A stretch of 64,000 bases of DNA, taken from contig NC_089319.1 of the NCBI RefSeq assembly GCF_036669915.1, forward strand, positions 6,024,078 through 6,088,077, read 5' to 3'. Shown piece after piece: positions 40,893 through 51,465 of the stretch. Source of the DNA: Pocillopora verrucosa. Its lineage: Eukaryota; Cnidaria; Anthozoa; Scleractinia; Pocilloporidae. A program made the position numbers and the translations under genes. Position 1 is the stretch's first letter. Every line of letters starts with the position of its first letter. Below the pieces are notes generated by a model, which did not search any database, was not told the origin of the DNA, and saw only the letters and a program-made list of their open reading frames with translations.

Positions 40893-42596
40893 TAGATAGA
40901 TAGATAGATATAGATATAGATATATATAGATGCCTAGTCAGTATTTTGCTCCTGTATCACATATAATAAATAGATTCCATATTGCTGTGCCTCTGTTCGA
41001 TAGTGGTAACAGGTGACAGTAGAAGGTGGTAAAAAGAAACACAGGGTACAGATGAGCAAGCATTGTACATTGTACACTGTGCACAGCCATGTGTCACACA
41101 TGTTCTTACCACATTTCAATGTTCTCTGTAATCTAATAATTTATTATTATCAACTGAGTGATAACATAATTTGGCCAATGTAAAGACTTTCAATGCTGAC
41201 ATTTCCAGCATTAGCCCTTCTTCATTTGCTCTGATGAAGCTTTGAGACTCTTAATGGTGACCAATTTACCTTATCAACTCAGTTGATAATACTAAATTGC
41301 TCTTTTATACTCTCCCACCAACACAGTACCCACAGTTTCTTTAGAAACTTACCACCTTACTCTTCTGTGATCTGTTTGCCTTATATAATGTAATACCAAA
41401 ATGGTGACTATAGATCTATCCTTCATCATACGTGAGAACTGGCAAACTGCATTTAAAATTAAGCTTACCAAATAAAGATACCTAGAGCATGAATCTATGT
41501 CTCAAGGAAGAGACTGGATAAATTGTGACAAAATGTAGGTTGCACTGCTCAGGAAGGCTACAATCACCAGCTTTCACAGTCTTTAGATGCTTAACTCTTC
41601 ACATTGTAAACATTGACTTTTGTCCCTGATATAGCAACTTAAAAGTGTTTTGTTAAACTTTTCTTGCAGAAGTAAACAAAATCAACAGCAAAAAATTTAT
41701 TTTATCAATTGAATATCTTAAAAGAAATAATTAAAAAATTTGAAACAATATTTTATCACTTGGATAATAGATTAAAAAGTACAGACTAATTACAATCCCT
41801 TAACTTTAAAAACTTGTTTTAGGCTCACTAGTCAAGCTGAATTTTCAGATCAAAATAGTTAACTATTTGGAATTTAGCGAATTTGATGAATTGGCAAATT
41901 TAAGTGTAAAAGACCTGTTGAGTATCAAGTGAATAAATGTAGAAATGTAACCAATTACTGCAACCTGCTCCAGTTATGTTCAAATTTTCGTAATCAATAA
42001 AACCTTCGATCCGTCCCGACACTTTTACATCTTTCGAGTAGCTATAGTTCCATTTAGGCGAATTGCGTGACCTGTTCAATAAGAACAACCTCCATTGCTG
42101 AGATCGAAAGGATTGCATAACTTTACTCATACGGGTTCTTTCGCGTGTGATCATGCAAATTTACCGAATTTCTTCAGGTCGGGAAAAATTTTACATTTAG
42201 CCTTATCCTTCAATATATCATCAGTGAGGTAAATTTCGACTAGCTTAGATGAAACTAATAACCATTAAACACGTGACCAAGATTACACGTGTATCAATCA
42301 TCTTACCGAAAAGCTTCGAGAGCTCGCTTCTTGCACAATGCCTCCATTTCATCCACAAACTGGTTTCCTCCGTAATATCTCTGTCCAACTTGCCCCTCAG
42401 AATACTTGTTGGTCATACATGAACCAAGAGCTTCCATAACAGCTGTACTGGTGAAATTTTCCGAGGCGATGAGCTCGAGGCCGCGAACTTGGCGTTGCTT
42501 CTCTTTTTTCAAAATTTCGTAAATATCAGGATCGTTCTCTTCAAGGGACTCACGAAGGAAGTGAAATCCATGACCATTGACACCGTTTACTGCCAT
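38775..42596 (-). CDS. SHMT1: Serine hydroxymethyltransferase, cytosolic type
   Basis: A PLP enzyme that interconverts serine plus tetrahydrofolate with glycine plus methylene-tetrahydrofolate, feeding one-carbon metabolism. Coding exons, 5' to 3' on the minus strand, are 42596-42307, 40482-39650 and 39070-38775: 1419 bases, 472 residues plus TAA. Family blocks are intact: [51 protein letters not shown] and [13 protein letters not shown]. The PLP-binding lysine is Lys249 in [15 protein letters not shown]. Later blocks are [29 protein letters not shown] and [20 protein letters not shown]. The N terminus ([11 protein letters not shown]) lacks a mitochondrial presequence and the length fits the cytosolic form, hence SHMT1-like; an alternative upstream exon could still add a presequence. 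The first intron (1.8 kb) contains a large hairpin. Confidence 0.95.
39112..39537 (+). repeat. Family A repeat split by a family B insertion
   Basis: The left part of family A runs 39112-39189 (GACCCTGAAGAGTGACAGCC through the CACACATTA stretch) and the right part 39398-39537 (resuming GGTCATGTGAAC and ending GGAGAATATACATACTGATG plus AGGGTTAA). The family B element at 39190-39397 lies exactly between them. It is in the intron between SHMT exons 2 and 3. Confidence 0.75.
39190..39397 (+). mobile_element. Family B MITE, complete, with TA target duplication
   Basis: A 208-bp element with perfect 16-bp terminal inverted repeats, AACCCTTTAACTCCCA and TGGGAGTTAAAGGGTT (the left end reads CCCAC, so pairing stops there). 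TA flanks both ends (39188-39189 and 39398-39399). No coding capacity; a TA target would suit Tc1/mariner-like mobilisation, which is inference. Confidence 0.75.
40556..40587. repeat. (TA)n microsatellite
   Basis: An alternating AT tract in SHMT intron 1, immediately left of the large inverted repeat. Confidence 0.85.
40651..40856. repeat. Near-perfect inverted repeat, 87-bp arms
   Basis: The arms 40651-40737 and 40770-40856 appear to be exact reverse complements. The left arm contains CGACGCAACTACATATCCCG and CTGTTTCGTGAATCGCTTCA. The 32-bp centre contains CCCTTAAGGG and CCCTTAGGG. Transcribed from the SHMT gene it would form a long hairpin. It is probably a foldback mobile element; (TA)n tracts flank it on both sides. 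Confidence 0.85.
40855..40931. repeat. (TA)n / (GATA)n microsatellite
   Basis: An alternating TA tract followed by GATA units and then mixed TAGATA, adjoining the right end of the 87-bp-arm inverted repeat. Confidence 0.85.
41143..41372. mobile_element. Foldback element, third copy, opposite orientation
   Basis: Diverged arms TATCAACTGAGTGATAACAT and TTATCAACTCAGTTGATAAT flank a GCATTAGCCCTTCTTC-type centre. The one-sided extension now lies on the right, as ATACTCTCCCACCAACACAG and CCACAGTTTCTTTAGAAA, the complement of the left extension at 35847. It is in SHMT intron 1. Confidence 0.7.
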
Positions 42597-43793
42597 GTTT
42601 TCAAAATATTAAATCTGCCGTAGAGAATTAAAACAAAGATGACAAATAACAAATAATTTTTTTTCCATTTGGCAAGACTTGAATTGGACAGAGTTTGCCG
42701 CGATTGCAAGGAAGAATTTAGAATTATTACTCCTTCAATCTATGAAATAGAACCTTACCTTAAGCAAAGGGTTATACTTCTGGTGATTAGATCGGAAAAT
42801 TCCGTGAAATGCAGTAATGTTTCAGTGGTCTAAAATTTATGACGATCAGGCGAACGCGCCAAAAATTTACTTGGGAAATTCCATGTGGGTTTCACGTGAA
42901 CATCTTTCGAGCCCAGACTCTTTGAGCATGTCACGCCAATCTTAAAATGCTCTTTCATGAAGATGAAGGAGAAAAAAACAAGCATATTGTAACGAGATTT
43001 AATCGCGAAAGGTGGAATATTTGGTACTAAAAACAATTTTTTACACATGACTTCAGAAAAGCTCTTAAAATTTTCCAGTTATAACCCGAAACTTAGAGGT
43101 CAGTGGTCGGCAAATTTTGCAACATCAACTACTTGTAACACAATCATTGGTCATTCTTTCCTGAGTATTTCTCAATCCACAATTCAGCTCACGCTGTGTC
43201 TTTCACCATGAATGTGCGCTACAAAATCCAAAAGGCCAAACATATATACTTAAATCCATTAAAAAGAACCTGTAAGAGCTGCTCGAGAGCCCTGAGTTGT
43301 TGCTGTTTTTTTTCCTACGAAAAGCTATGATCCTGGAAATGTCTCCGGCCTCGGTCATCAAACCCAGGAGTGGCGTTATGTTACGGATATTCTCGCGAAA
43401 AAGAAAAAAAGGACTGCATGGGTTTTCATGCTTGTCGCGACTTTGCTTGCCGTTGAACGACATATTTATACTTAATATATTTGTTTCGGGAAGCCGGGTT
43501 GCTCAAATTCCAACAGTGGCGAACAAGAGAGCCGCTAAATCCCAAAACAAAATGGGGCGTTACCTTACAAACTTTATGTCTATCAATCGATCAAATCCTT
43601 TATTTTAAACGATAATTGTTAAAGCTGTTAGGCTTGTGGGTCGTTTATCTAAGGATCTAATGTGCTAATGGACTTATGAACGTTTACCTAAGATATACAG
43701 CCATCTTGAGAAAGGTGTTATGAGTAAATAAAATCTTCTGATCTGAAAGTGCATGTGGATGTAGATGTAGTGACTCTAGTAATCTCGGCCCGA
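42597..43793. other. Upstream region of SHMT, no gene seen
   Basis: This probably contains the SHMT promoter and 5' leader. Two overlapping opposite-strand frames near 43203-43608 have no recognisable domain. Confidence 0.35.
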
Positions 43794-43852
43794 TTACTTG
43801 TTATGAGAACCTCAAGCGGAAAGTTTCCGCTTGAGGTTCTCATAACAAGTAA
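43794..43852. repeat. Perfect palindrome, 29-bp arms, 1-base centre
   Basis: Left arm 43794-43822 begins TTACTTGTTATGAGAACCTC and right arm 43824-43852 is its exact reverse complement, with a single G between. It is non-coding. An origin as a tiny foldback element is likely but unproven. Confidence 0.9.
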
Positions 43853-44850
43853 AGCTGACTAATTCGCGATGTTCGCTTGTCAAGCAGTTCCAGAGTACCG
43901 TACCTTTGTGCGCTGGGGAGTCTTTCGTGTAGCTGGTGATGGAGCGTGAGATGCATAATAAATCTGGTGCTCGTAACGTATATCTAACCAGTCAGTGTAA
44001 AACGCAGACTGTAGACCAGGGATAAAGCGCAGACTGAGGGTAAAATGCAGACTGGACTGAGACTACAGACCAAGGTTAAAATACAGACTCGGTTCTAAAA
44101 CAACCCGCTTCCCCGGAAAAAACTTCAAGAGTGAGCTGGGATCGAGGCCGCGTGGTCGTGAGAGGCTGGCAATAATCGTCATGGCGATTAATGTTTCGAA
44201 CTTCACTTCCTCAGATGGTTTTGGCGCTGACACATTGTTTTAAAATAAAGACGATTAAAAACGTAAGGGTTTGAATATGCAGTTTACAGCCAGCTAAATA
44301 CATTTCCCTTCAGTTAAGGACTAAACAGTTCTGCCGAGTAACATTAGGTAGCTCATTCAACATTTAACATGTAGCTCATACATACTTTGTTTGGCCTTGA
44401 AAGTAGTAGCGAGAGACTTTCATCACACATCGGCAATGCCGATTATTTGGACAATAAAAACCTGTTTCTCGTACCTTTGTTTTACCCTGCGAAGTTAGGC
44501 GTGCAAATTCTTTAAATTTAACGCAAATTTATGGGTGCGAGATAAGGGTCTAAATAAAAACCTGCAACAGTATCCCCAGGTGTTTGCCTTTCTTATTCCG
44601 CTTGGTGTTTCACTTCAGTACTAACCCGAGGTAAATCTGCGGCTATCATGGTCAACTTCACCTATGTTGGGCTTCTTTTTGGCCGGCAAGGGATGCTTAA
44701 GAAATTTAGTTTTGCTGTGACGTGTTTTTATTCACTGGGAAAATGGCGGAGTCTTCTTTAAATTGAAACAAATTAAGAGCACGAATTTAAGAGATCCTCG
44801 CAGCTAAGAACACTACTGAACTAGTAGTTGAAGATAGGACCTAAAAAAAA

Positions 44851-44926
44851 TTCAGGCCCGTACGGGATTTGAATCTATGGCCTCTGCGATACCGGTGCAG
44901 CGCTCTACCAACTGAGCTAACAACCC
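44851..44926 (-). tRNA. Degenerate tRNA-derived element (SINE head or pseudo-tRNA)
   Basis: On the minus strand the A box TAGCTCAGTTGG (44908-44919) and B box GATTCAAATCC (44865-44875) are intact, spaced as in a tRNA gene. The D arm folds (GCTC..GAGC). The anticodon stem CTGCA/CGCAG has one mismatch and the loop is CCGGTAT, without the usual U33. The T stem is damaged and the acceptor ends do not pair. It is therefore more likely a SINE head or tRNA pseudogene than a working tRNA; the loop would read GGT (Thr) if taken literally. Confidence 0.5.
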
Positions 44927-44976
44927 AACTGGGAGCAGATCAATATGTTGGGTCTAAATAAACCATTCAAGTGATG

Positions 44977-45016
44977 AATAATGATTTTAGATATATGAAA
45001 TATCTAAAATCATAAA
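44977..45016. repeat. Short palindrome
   Basis: ATGATTTTAGATAT and ATATCTAAAATCAT flank a short centre, giving a stem of about 14 bp. It lies just upstream (on the minus strand) of the tRNA-derived element. Confidence 0.6.
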
Positions 45017-45668
45017 TTAAGAGCATGTAGAAGTCTCAGGCTCCTATTAAGTTTAATCATCTAGAGAAACCAGAAATCTTATAGTTTCGCCATGTCTCTT
45101 AATTCGCAGATGATCATCTCACAGCTGGAGCTTGGGCTGCCTGCGAAGAGATTGGTACCAAAGAGGAACAATAATTATCTCCATGACAGCCGTTCCTTAG
45201 GACCCAAGCAGCTTCAACTATCTTCCACATTTCTTTTAAAAAGAGAGAGAGACGAACGTTGAAGCTGATTGAAGGACCCAAGATTCTCACTTTATGTGTA
45301 GTAATGAATTATATTCGCTTCTTCACAGAATCAAATACTCCTCTTGTCCTGTTGTCATCAAAGAAGCTCTGAAGGAAAATGACGCTCAGTCAGTGTAGCG
45401 CAGGGCGAAAGAGACGACGGGAAGGCAACTGCGAAAAATTATAGTGCCTTTGACATGACATTTTTTTTGCGTTTTCTGGTTGATAGCTGTATTTAAAATA
45501 AGATATAATCGACCTTAGTGCTTAGCGAGATCTCCGTGACCATTTTTTTTGTGCATTGAAAGTGCGATTTCGCGGCCAAAAAGTGTTCCATTTAAGCGCG
45601 CAGCCAAAACAATCATGTTACGTGGCTGTGACGTAGAAAACTGTAAAGATAAAGACATGTCGGAAACA

Positions 45669-45782
45669 ATGGTGGGGAAAGGAAAAATCTTGGAGAAAGG
45701 ACGAACTCATTGCGTGGCCGGAGCACCAAATAATGTTGGCTACAAGAATAATACACCTATACCTGGTATTTCTATACACTAA
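45669..45782 (+). pseudogene. THAP-domain-like N-terminal fragment
   Basis: An ATG at 45669 opens 37 codons: MVGKGKILEKGRTHCVAGAP then NNVGYKNNTPIPGISIH and TAA. The CVAGAPNNV..KN...PGISIH pattern resembles the start of THAP zinc-finger proteins, which are related to P-element transposases and expanded in cnidarians. The expected second zinc cysteine appears replaced by Tyr, and the frame stops soon after the first motif, so it is probably a relic. The assignment rests on recall of the motif and is tentative. Confidence 0.35.
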
Positions 45783-46246
45783 GAACCTAGACCTATATTT
45801 CTATACACTACTACCTGACCTAGGTTTCCGAAAATCCATCCCATGAGCCATCAGTTCCCTCCTGCCCCTAAGAAACTAAGATTAGCCACTGTAGCAGTGT
45901 CATTGCGATTATAGCACTGCAACGAGATAAATAAAGAAACATTTTATTGAATTAGATGGTAGCGAATCCAAGTTAGTGAAAGTCGATGCATACAAAATAT
46001 TCATTTATCACATAAACTGTGGTGTTATACAGGGATTTCCGGCCCTGAAAAAAGCCGTAACAACACATGTGAAAAACTACGATATTTTTTCACGTGTTGA
46101 TATCTAGCCAATCAGCTGCTGATACGTCACTCGACTTTGAGGCCACTCGGTCAGGCTGATGAAAGAACGGCAAAGCCTTCATGATTCTCAGCAAAAGGTA
46201 GTTTGTCGGAACTTTCTCAGATTGTGTCGGCTAGAACACTAAAAAA

Positions 46247-46449
46247 TCCGTATCGCTGACAGACAGTGAGGTTCAAACTTTCCTAGAAGGGAGAAAACCA
46301 ATATACAAAAAAACAAACCCAAAGTTACGTATTCAGCGGCTCTGGTGTTGGCATTTTTCGTGGCTGAGAATGAAAATCGACAACTGGAAGATTTGTTACT
46401 GGCCGATTTGGGCCGTTTACTTGAAAGAAAGGACAAAGTCAATAAATGA
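46247..46449 (+). pseudogene. Frameshifted Crypton/DUF3504-like domain fragment
   Basis: From 46247 one frame reads SVSLTDSEVQTFLEGRKPIY. After a frame change near 46316-46320 a second frame reads YSAALVLAFFVAENENRQLE and DLLLADLGRLLERK, stopping at 46447-46449. The ENENRQLED...DLGRLL pattern resembles the N-terminal part of Crypton-derived ZMYM/QRICH1/KCTD1-like proteins, which are numerous in cnidarians. The fragment ends about 19 bp before the inverted repeat that starts at 46468. The family call comes from memory; the frameshift is seen in the sequence. Confidence 0.4.
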
Positions 46450-46467
46450 GAGTTTTGTATATTAAAA

Positions 46468-46903
46468 ATTACGACCATTGTTGTTTTTGTAATCATGATT
46501 CAACGCATTTTTCCATCTTAAGAGTTAGCGCCAACGCACTCTACGATTGTTATTCGGGGATTGTCGATTCATTAATTTTTATTCATTAATGTCGTCGGCT
46601 TTTCTTGTCAGTAAAGGGCTATTGTGTTTATATTATAAACAAAATAATACATTTTTGCTTGTAGATATGGAATTTCTCTTTCTCACGAGAAGAGGAATTC
46701 CATATCTACAAGCGACCATGTATTATTTTGTTTATCATGTAAACACAATAGCCCTTTACTGGGAAGAAAAGCCGACTTCATTAATGAATGAAAATAAATG
46801 AATCGACAATCCTCGAATAATAATCGTAGAGTGCGTTGGTGCTGACTCTTAAGATAGGAAAATGCGTTGAATCATGATTACAAAAACAAAAATGGTCGTA
46901 ATT
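46468..46903. mobile_element. 436-bp foldback element with ~210-bp arms
   Basis: The left arm starts AATTACGACCATTGTTGTTT and the right arm ends with its near complement (AAAAATGGTCGTAATT); the arms pair along nearly their whole length with scattered mismatches and meet near 46686 at a CTCACGAGAAGAG centre. TGAGAGTTTT occurs on both sides (46447-46456 and 46908-46917), which may be a target duplication, though it is offset from the arm ends. It is non-coding in practice: the 84-residue frame across it is a by-product of the palindrome. Confidence 0.85.
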
Positions 46904-49900
46904 GTAGTGAGAGTTTTCACAGTTTTCTACGTCATCGCCCGTCAATTCGTTACCAGTTCACGAGGCACTTTTACAACAAAATAAGAACACTTTAGGGCCC
47001 TAAAAAACCGAGTTTTAAGTTTTTCGTCGGAATTTTCCTTCTACTGGAATTGGTTTGTACATATGGTAGGCTAAATATTTCCGGAAAAAAAAGTGTCATA
47101 GGCACTTTAAGCATTCCTCTAACCTCTCCTCAAGCGCTTCCCTTTTAATAAAAAAGACTGGGAACGAGTAGCTACACTGGAAGGTACCATACCTTCCCTA
47201 TGGGTGGTCATTTAACATGTAGACCCCTGTTAATTACCCGTTATAATGTCTTATAAGCTTTTGTAATACTACCTGTTCGACCTTTATCAAGACCTCTACA
47301 ATAAACAATACTCACAGTAAACACTCATATCATGAGACACTTTTCCTGATGGTTAAGATTACGGACAACTTGATCCGATTAATTTCTCAAAGTTCTCCAG
47401 GGTGCTCCCTAGAGCTTAATATATAATTTCCAGTTGTTTACAACTTTATTGCATCCCTATAGATTCCATATCCAGGAATGATGACTACTTCTTTCCGAGC
47501 GTTGCTAAAGATGTGAAACTTAAGTAAAAAGTCATTGTTGGAGAGTAAAACGCTGTTTTGCATAGTGAGTCACTCAGTTACCATGACGACAGTGATATCT
47601 ATGTAAACAATATTCTCTTAACACTAAGAGAAGATTTCATCTATAAGAAACAAGCTAATTGCTGTATTTTACTGGCAACCCTAAGTTTAATCTTAATCGC
47701 CTGTCATTACTTTATCACTGTGATTAAAAAAGATCGTAACAGCTTCGGCAAGGTTGCAAAAAGCAAATATGATTGAAAAAGGAGAGTGAAATTATGAATA
47801 TGAACAACTAACGGGCCAAACCGGTCGATTTTTCCCTCGTTGCGTGTGAAGGTTCAAAAGGACAGATCATGACGGTCTCATGACAACTGTTACGACGAAT
47901 TGTGTAATTCTAACATGACTTGATCCTATCCAATTCTTCCATGGATGAATATCACGAGATTCTTACCACAGCTTTGTGTAGCAAGCTCTGTGGGGGTTGG
48001 CAGAGGAATAGAAATCTCAACACCAATAGAGTTAATTAATATGGCAAGTCATGAAAACATATGTTTACAAAAATGTCAAGTTGTATTGGTTTCATTTCAA
48101 TTATCTAAATCACGTAGATCAGCTGAAAAACTGCACCGGTTGTAATGACCGCACTAAAAAAGGCTTACAAGTATTTATGCAAAAATCTTGATTTAAAAGT
48201 CGATTTCTACAAAACAAAAAGAAAAATTATGTTTTGGTTTTCATCTCTGTGGTAGATTTTTCTCTACGACGAATTTCCTAATTTTAATTTCTAAAGAGGT
48301 GTCATTGTGCACGCTCATTTTAGTTCTTCATGAAATGAAATCGACCTGCCAAAAACATTATGGTGGCTCGACAGGGGTGTTCTCTGGACCTGGCCTGATA
48401 TGTGGTCGGTGCATGCTCAACCAGTCAAACAAGTTGCACTTATTCTAGACGTTGGTCTATGGCCTACCTTTTGCTTACGTAGAGTCGAACACATTTTCAC
48501 AATCGCACGCTCCGATCAATTCAACCAGGGGTGGGGTGAGGTACATGCAAATGAAAGTTCCCACGGCGACCTTTGTACCGTTTTGGTGTTAGTTAAAGTA
48601 GCCTCGTCAAGGTTAGAGCATCAAGATTTTCATTTACAATCTGTGTGCCAAAATATAAAACAAAGCAGTTGCCACCACCACAAAGGATTCTTCTGGACTT
48701 TAATATCGTCGTCCCAGCCCTATACCGTACGAAGCCAGAGAAAACTGTTCCCGCAAAAAAGCGAGAATGTCTATGAGGAGTGTGGCAGTTTATCTTTGCT
48801 CTGTCACGTAGAATTGTGTGACAGTGCACAAGAGCTGGGCCCATGCCCTAAAAGCCCCCAGGTCTGATTATTTTTAAAAAAAGTCTGGCCGTTTTTAAAC
48901 AAAACTGCGTCCTAAGCAATCCCTAATTTAGCTGAATCTTTTATCTGAATATTTGCTTCTGTGAGCAGTGTCAAGAAAGACAAAATCCAACAGTGGAAAG
49001 ACATTTGGTTAATTAAATCAGCTTCCTATGGAGAAAGCTTGAGGCTCGCTGATTGCGCAAAATCGTGGTTTGTGTCAGACCTTATGTAAAGAGCCGATCC
49101 TCAGGATTTACTCAAAATTTTAGACTATCCGTTCCGTCCTCCTTCAATACCAGCCCGCTAGCCCCTCCTCTCCCCATAGCTATTTGAAAAATATCTTTGA
49201 ACTTTGTTCTCTGGACCGAAAACCGATCAAAATAAGCCTCTCTTGCCGGGTTTAGTAAACACAAAATCATCCGTTTCCCCAGATTGATCTTTGCCCCTAA
49301 AAACAGCGTCAAATGCCTATGGAAGCACGGCCCACAAGGAAGGAAATAAGGTCACAAAGCAAATGCAGTAGACTTTGTACGCACTTAGCCTCTGAAGACC
49401 TTCCCTCTAAGCCACAAACTCGTTTCCAACTCATAGACACCTTTGCATCATTTATACTCTTTAGCAATATTTTTTGAGAAGTATGAAGTACTGCCCTATC
49501 AATTGAACCAATTAAACAACAGCGTTCCTGTCCGGAAGGGATGCAATATTTCCTAAGCATGGCCGGAATTTAGGCTGGCAGCTCCTCTTTGGACTTCCAT
49601 AACTCGTTTGATCATGGCCCCATGCAGACACAGAACTTATTTTCGGGAATGACTCCCATTACTTCACGTTCTGCATCCGCCGCAACGACAGAAAATGCCC
49701 AATTCATAATTATGCACAATGAGAAAAAAGCTTAACTCACAAAATGAAGCTTGATCATAGGCGTCGCATAAAGTCTCAGTATTTCAACCTAAATATGGCC
49801 CAAATAAAAATAACCATGGCATTTAAAAAGAAAACTTTTAAAACCCTTGGTAATAAAATTTTTAGATGTAAGTTAATCTACAGTTAATATAGCGAAGAAC

Positions 49901-50620
49901 GTCCACAAAGTTGGAGGCAAAAAACTTCATATCCATCACGCCCATGGAATTGTAATTCTTTCTTTCTTGCGATTTTTTTTGGTTGCAGCGATACAACGCT
50001 TTAAACTTTTGCCACTTCGACTCAACGGATAGCACGACAAGGTCGATAAATCACAAATGCACAATTAATAAGAAACTAGGCACGATTGAATTGACAAGAT
50101 CACCACAATTGAAATTAACTGTAAATAGTGGATCGCAGTCGAAAACTTCCCAAATCACCGCGAACCAGGCAAAACTTGCCTTTTGCTGCTGATGATATAG
50201 CTCTATCATGTCCTCGTCAAATAACGCAGGGATATATATGTATAAACAATGAAAATGTACTTTAAATCAAGGGTTTCCCAGAATTTGCGCCTTTTGAATA
50301 TATAAATGTTAATTCGAAGTCGGGGATTCCCCCCGGAATACTTCAGAAAGAGAAGGCGGAAATCTGAAATGAGCTTTGTCGTGCTAAAATGCTTGCCTCA
50401 TGTGAGCTAGCACGTTCCCTATGGATTAATCTTAAAACGGAAAACTTCGTTATCAATCAAATTACATGCCGCTATTCTTAACAAAGGCGCACATAAAGGA
50501 CAGCTACTGAATAAAAGAAACAAGTGGCCACTCAGGCACCAGACCAAGATTCTAAGAATTCGAGGATGTTGCTTGCCCTAGGGCTTGACTTTCTGACACC
50601 AGCTCTAAAACAAAAATACT
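46904..50620. other. Gene-poor stretch downstream of the SOCS gene
   Basis: The longest frame (+ strand, 48400-48867, 155 codons) has no recognisable domain, no splice partners and a composition unlike the genes here. Nothing else coding is supported. An AATAAA on the minus strand near 50624-50630 probably marks the 3' end of the SOCS transcript. Confidence 0.4.
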
Positions 50621-50889
50621 ATACTTTTATTCTCCGTTTCGAAATAAATAATTTGTTTTAGCACTTGCTGTACAATTTGACTATGTTTAAAACTTTATAT
50701 AAAAAATTAAACTTTGAAAAAAATATTCCTGATGTACACCAACCTTTTGTGGGACTCTCCTCCCACTTTCTCGGAAAACGATAAACTCTTCATGGTGAGC
50801 GCGAGCACCCGTGATATAATATTAGCCAATGTAATGTCTTTTTTGTGGTCATTAAATTAACTGAATTGACAATATTTCCCGTGAATTAC

Positions 50890-51465
50890 TCAAACTGGAT
50901 ATTGGTAACTCCTCAAGTAAACTTTAAGCTTTGAAGGAACAGGTAATCGATGAACGCTCTCTCCGATAAGTTGTCGATTCAATGTCCGTCGACATAAATG
51001 TTTTAAGCTTGATACCTCTTTGTACAGAGGTGATGTTAGCGACAAATGAGCAACCTTGTCACGGGTTCCAGCGTATGAAGACTTCTGTCGATTGTTTCTT
51101 CGCTTAGAAAGCAGAATATAATAAAATACTAACTTTACAACGCAGTCAAACTTCGGCGAGCCCTGTTGATTTCCACCAGCGTGAGCACTTGTCCCATTGT
51201 TTTGATCCAAGGAGAATTTTCCGTCGCACATGACGATCCTGATGTTTGTCACTCCTAACTCTGTCCTCAAGCTCAACGTGAATAAATGTTTCGGGTCTGA
51301 ACTAGCACGAATAAGAAACGATCCAGGTTTTTTCTTTATTAATAAAGCTTTTGATTGATTAGCATTTAACGCTCCCCAATAAAATCCGCTTGTTTTTAAA
51401 GTCTCTAATACTTTGTCAAGATACGAACCGCGTTGCAATGAAGACTGTGATGGTTTTGTTGACAT
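50890..51465 (-). CDS. SOCS-family protein (SH2 plus SOCS box), SOCS2/CISH-like
   Basis: A 191-residue single-exon gene. SOCS proteins bind phosphotyrosines on cytokine or growth-factor receptors through SH2 and recruit an Elongin B/C-Cullin5 ubiquitin ligase through the SOCS box, damping JAK/STAT signalling. Visible here: an extended helix before SH2, the SH2 start GFYWGALNANQSK (27-39), the phosphate-binding arginine Arg53 in SFLIRASSDP, NIRIVMCDGKFSLD, and a C-terminal SOCS box (about 139-191). The box has a BC-box-like SLKHLCRRTLN and a Cul5-box-like LPVPSKLKVYL. Length and order match vertebrate SOCS2/CISH, hence the comparison, but one-to-one orthology is not shown. Coding is intronless, as in many SOCS genes. 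The start ATG at 51465 gives the expected short N terminus. Confidence 0.9.
   Translation of the reverse strand: MSTKPSQSSLQRGSYLDKVLETLKTSGFYWGALNANQSKALLIKKKPGSFLIRASSDPKHLFTLSLRTELGVTNIRIVMCDGKFSLDQNNGTSAHAGGNQQGSPKFDCVVKLVFYYILLSKRRNNRQKSSYAGTRDKVAHLSLTSPLYKEVSSLKHLCRRTLNRQLIGESVHRLPVPSKLKVYLRSYQYPV

Noticed and set aside
46547..46801. 84-codon frame inside the foldback
   Set aside because: It spans both arms of the inverted repeat and exists only because of the palindrome; no domain.
48400..48867. 155-codon open frame on the + strand
   Set aside because: It is the longest frame in its region but has no recognisable motif, no splice-consistent neighbours, and an 83-codon frame runs opposite to it. 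Treated as chance or decayed repeat.
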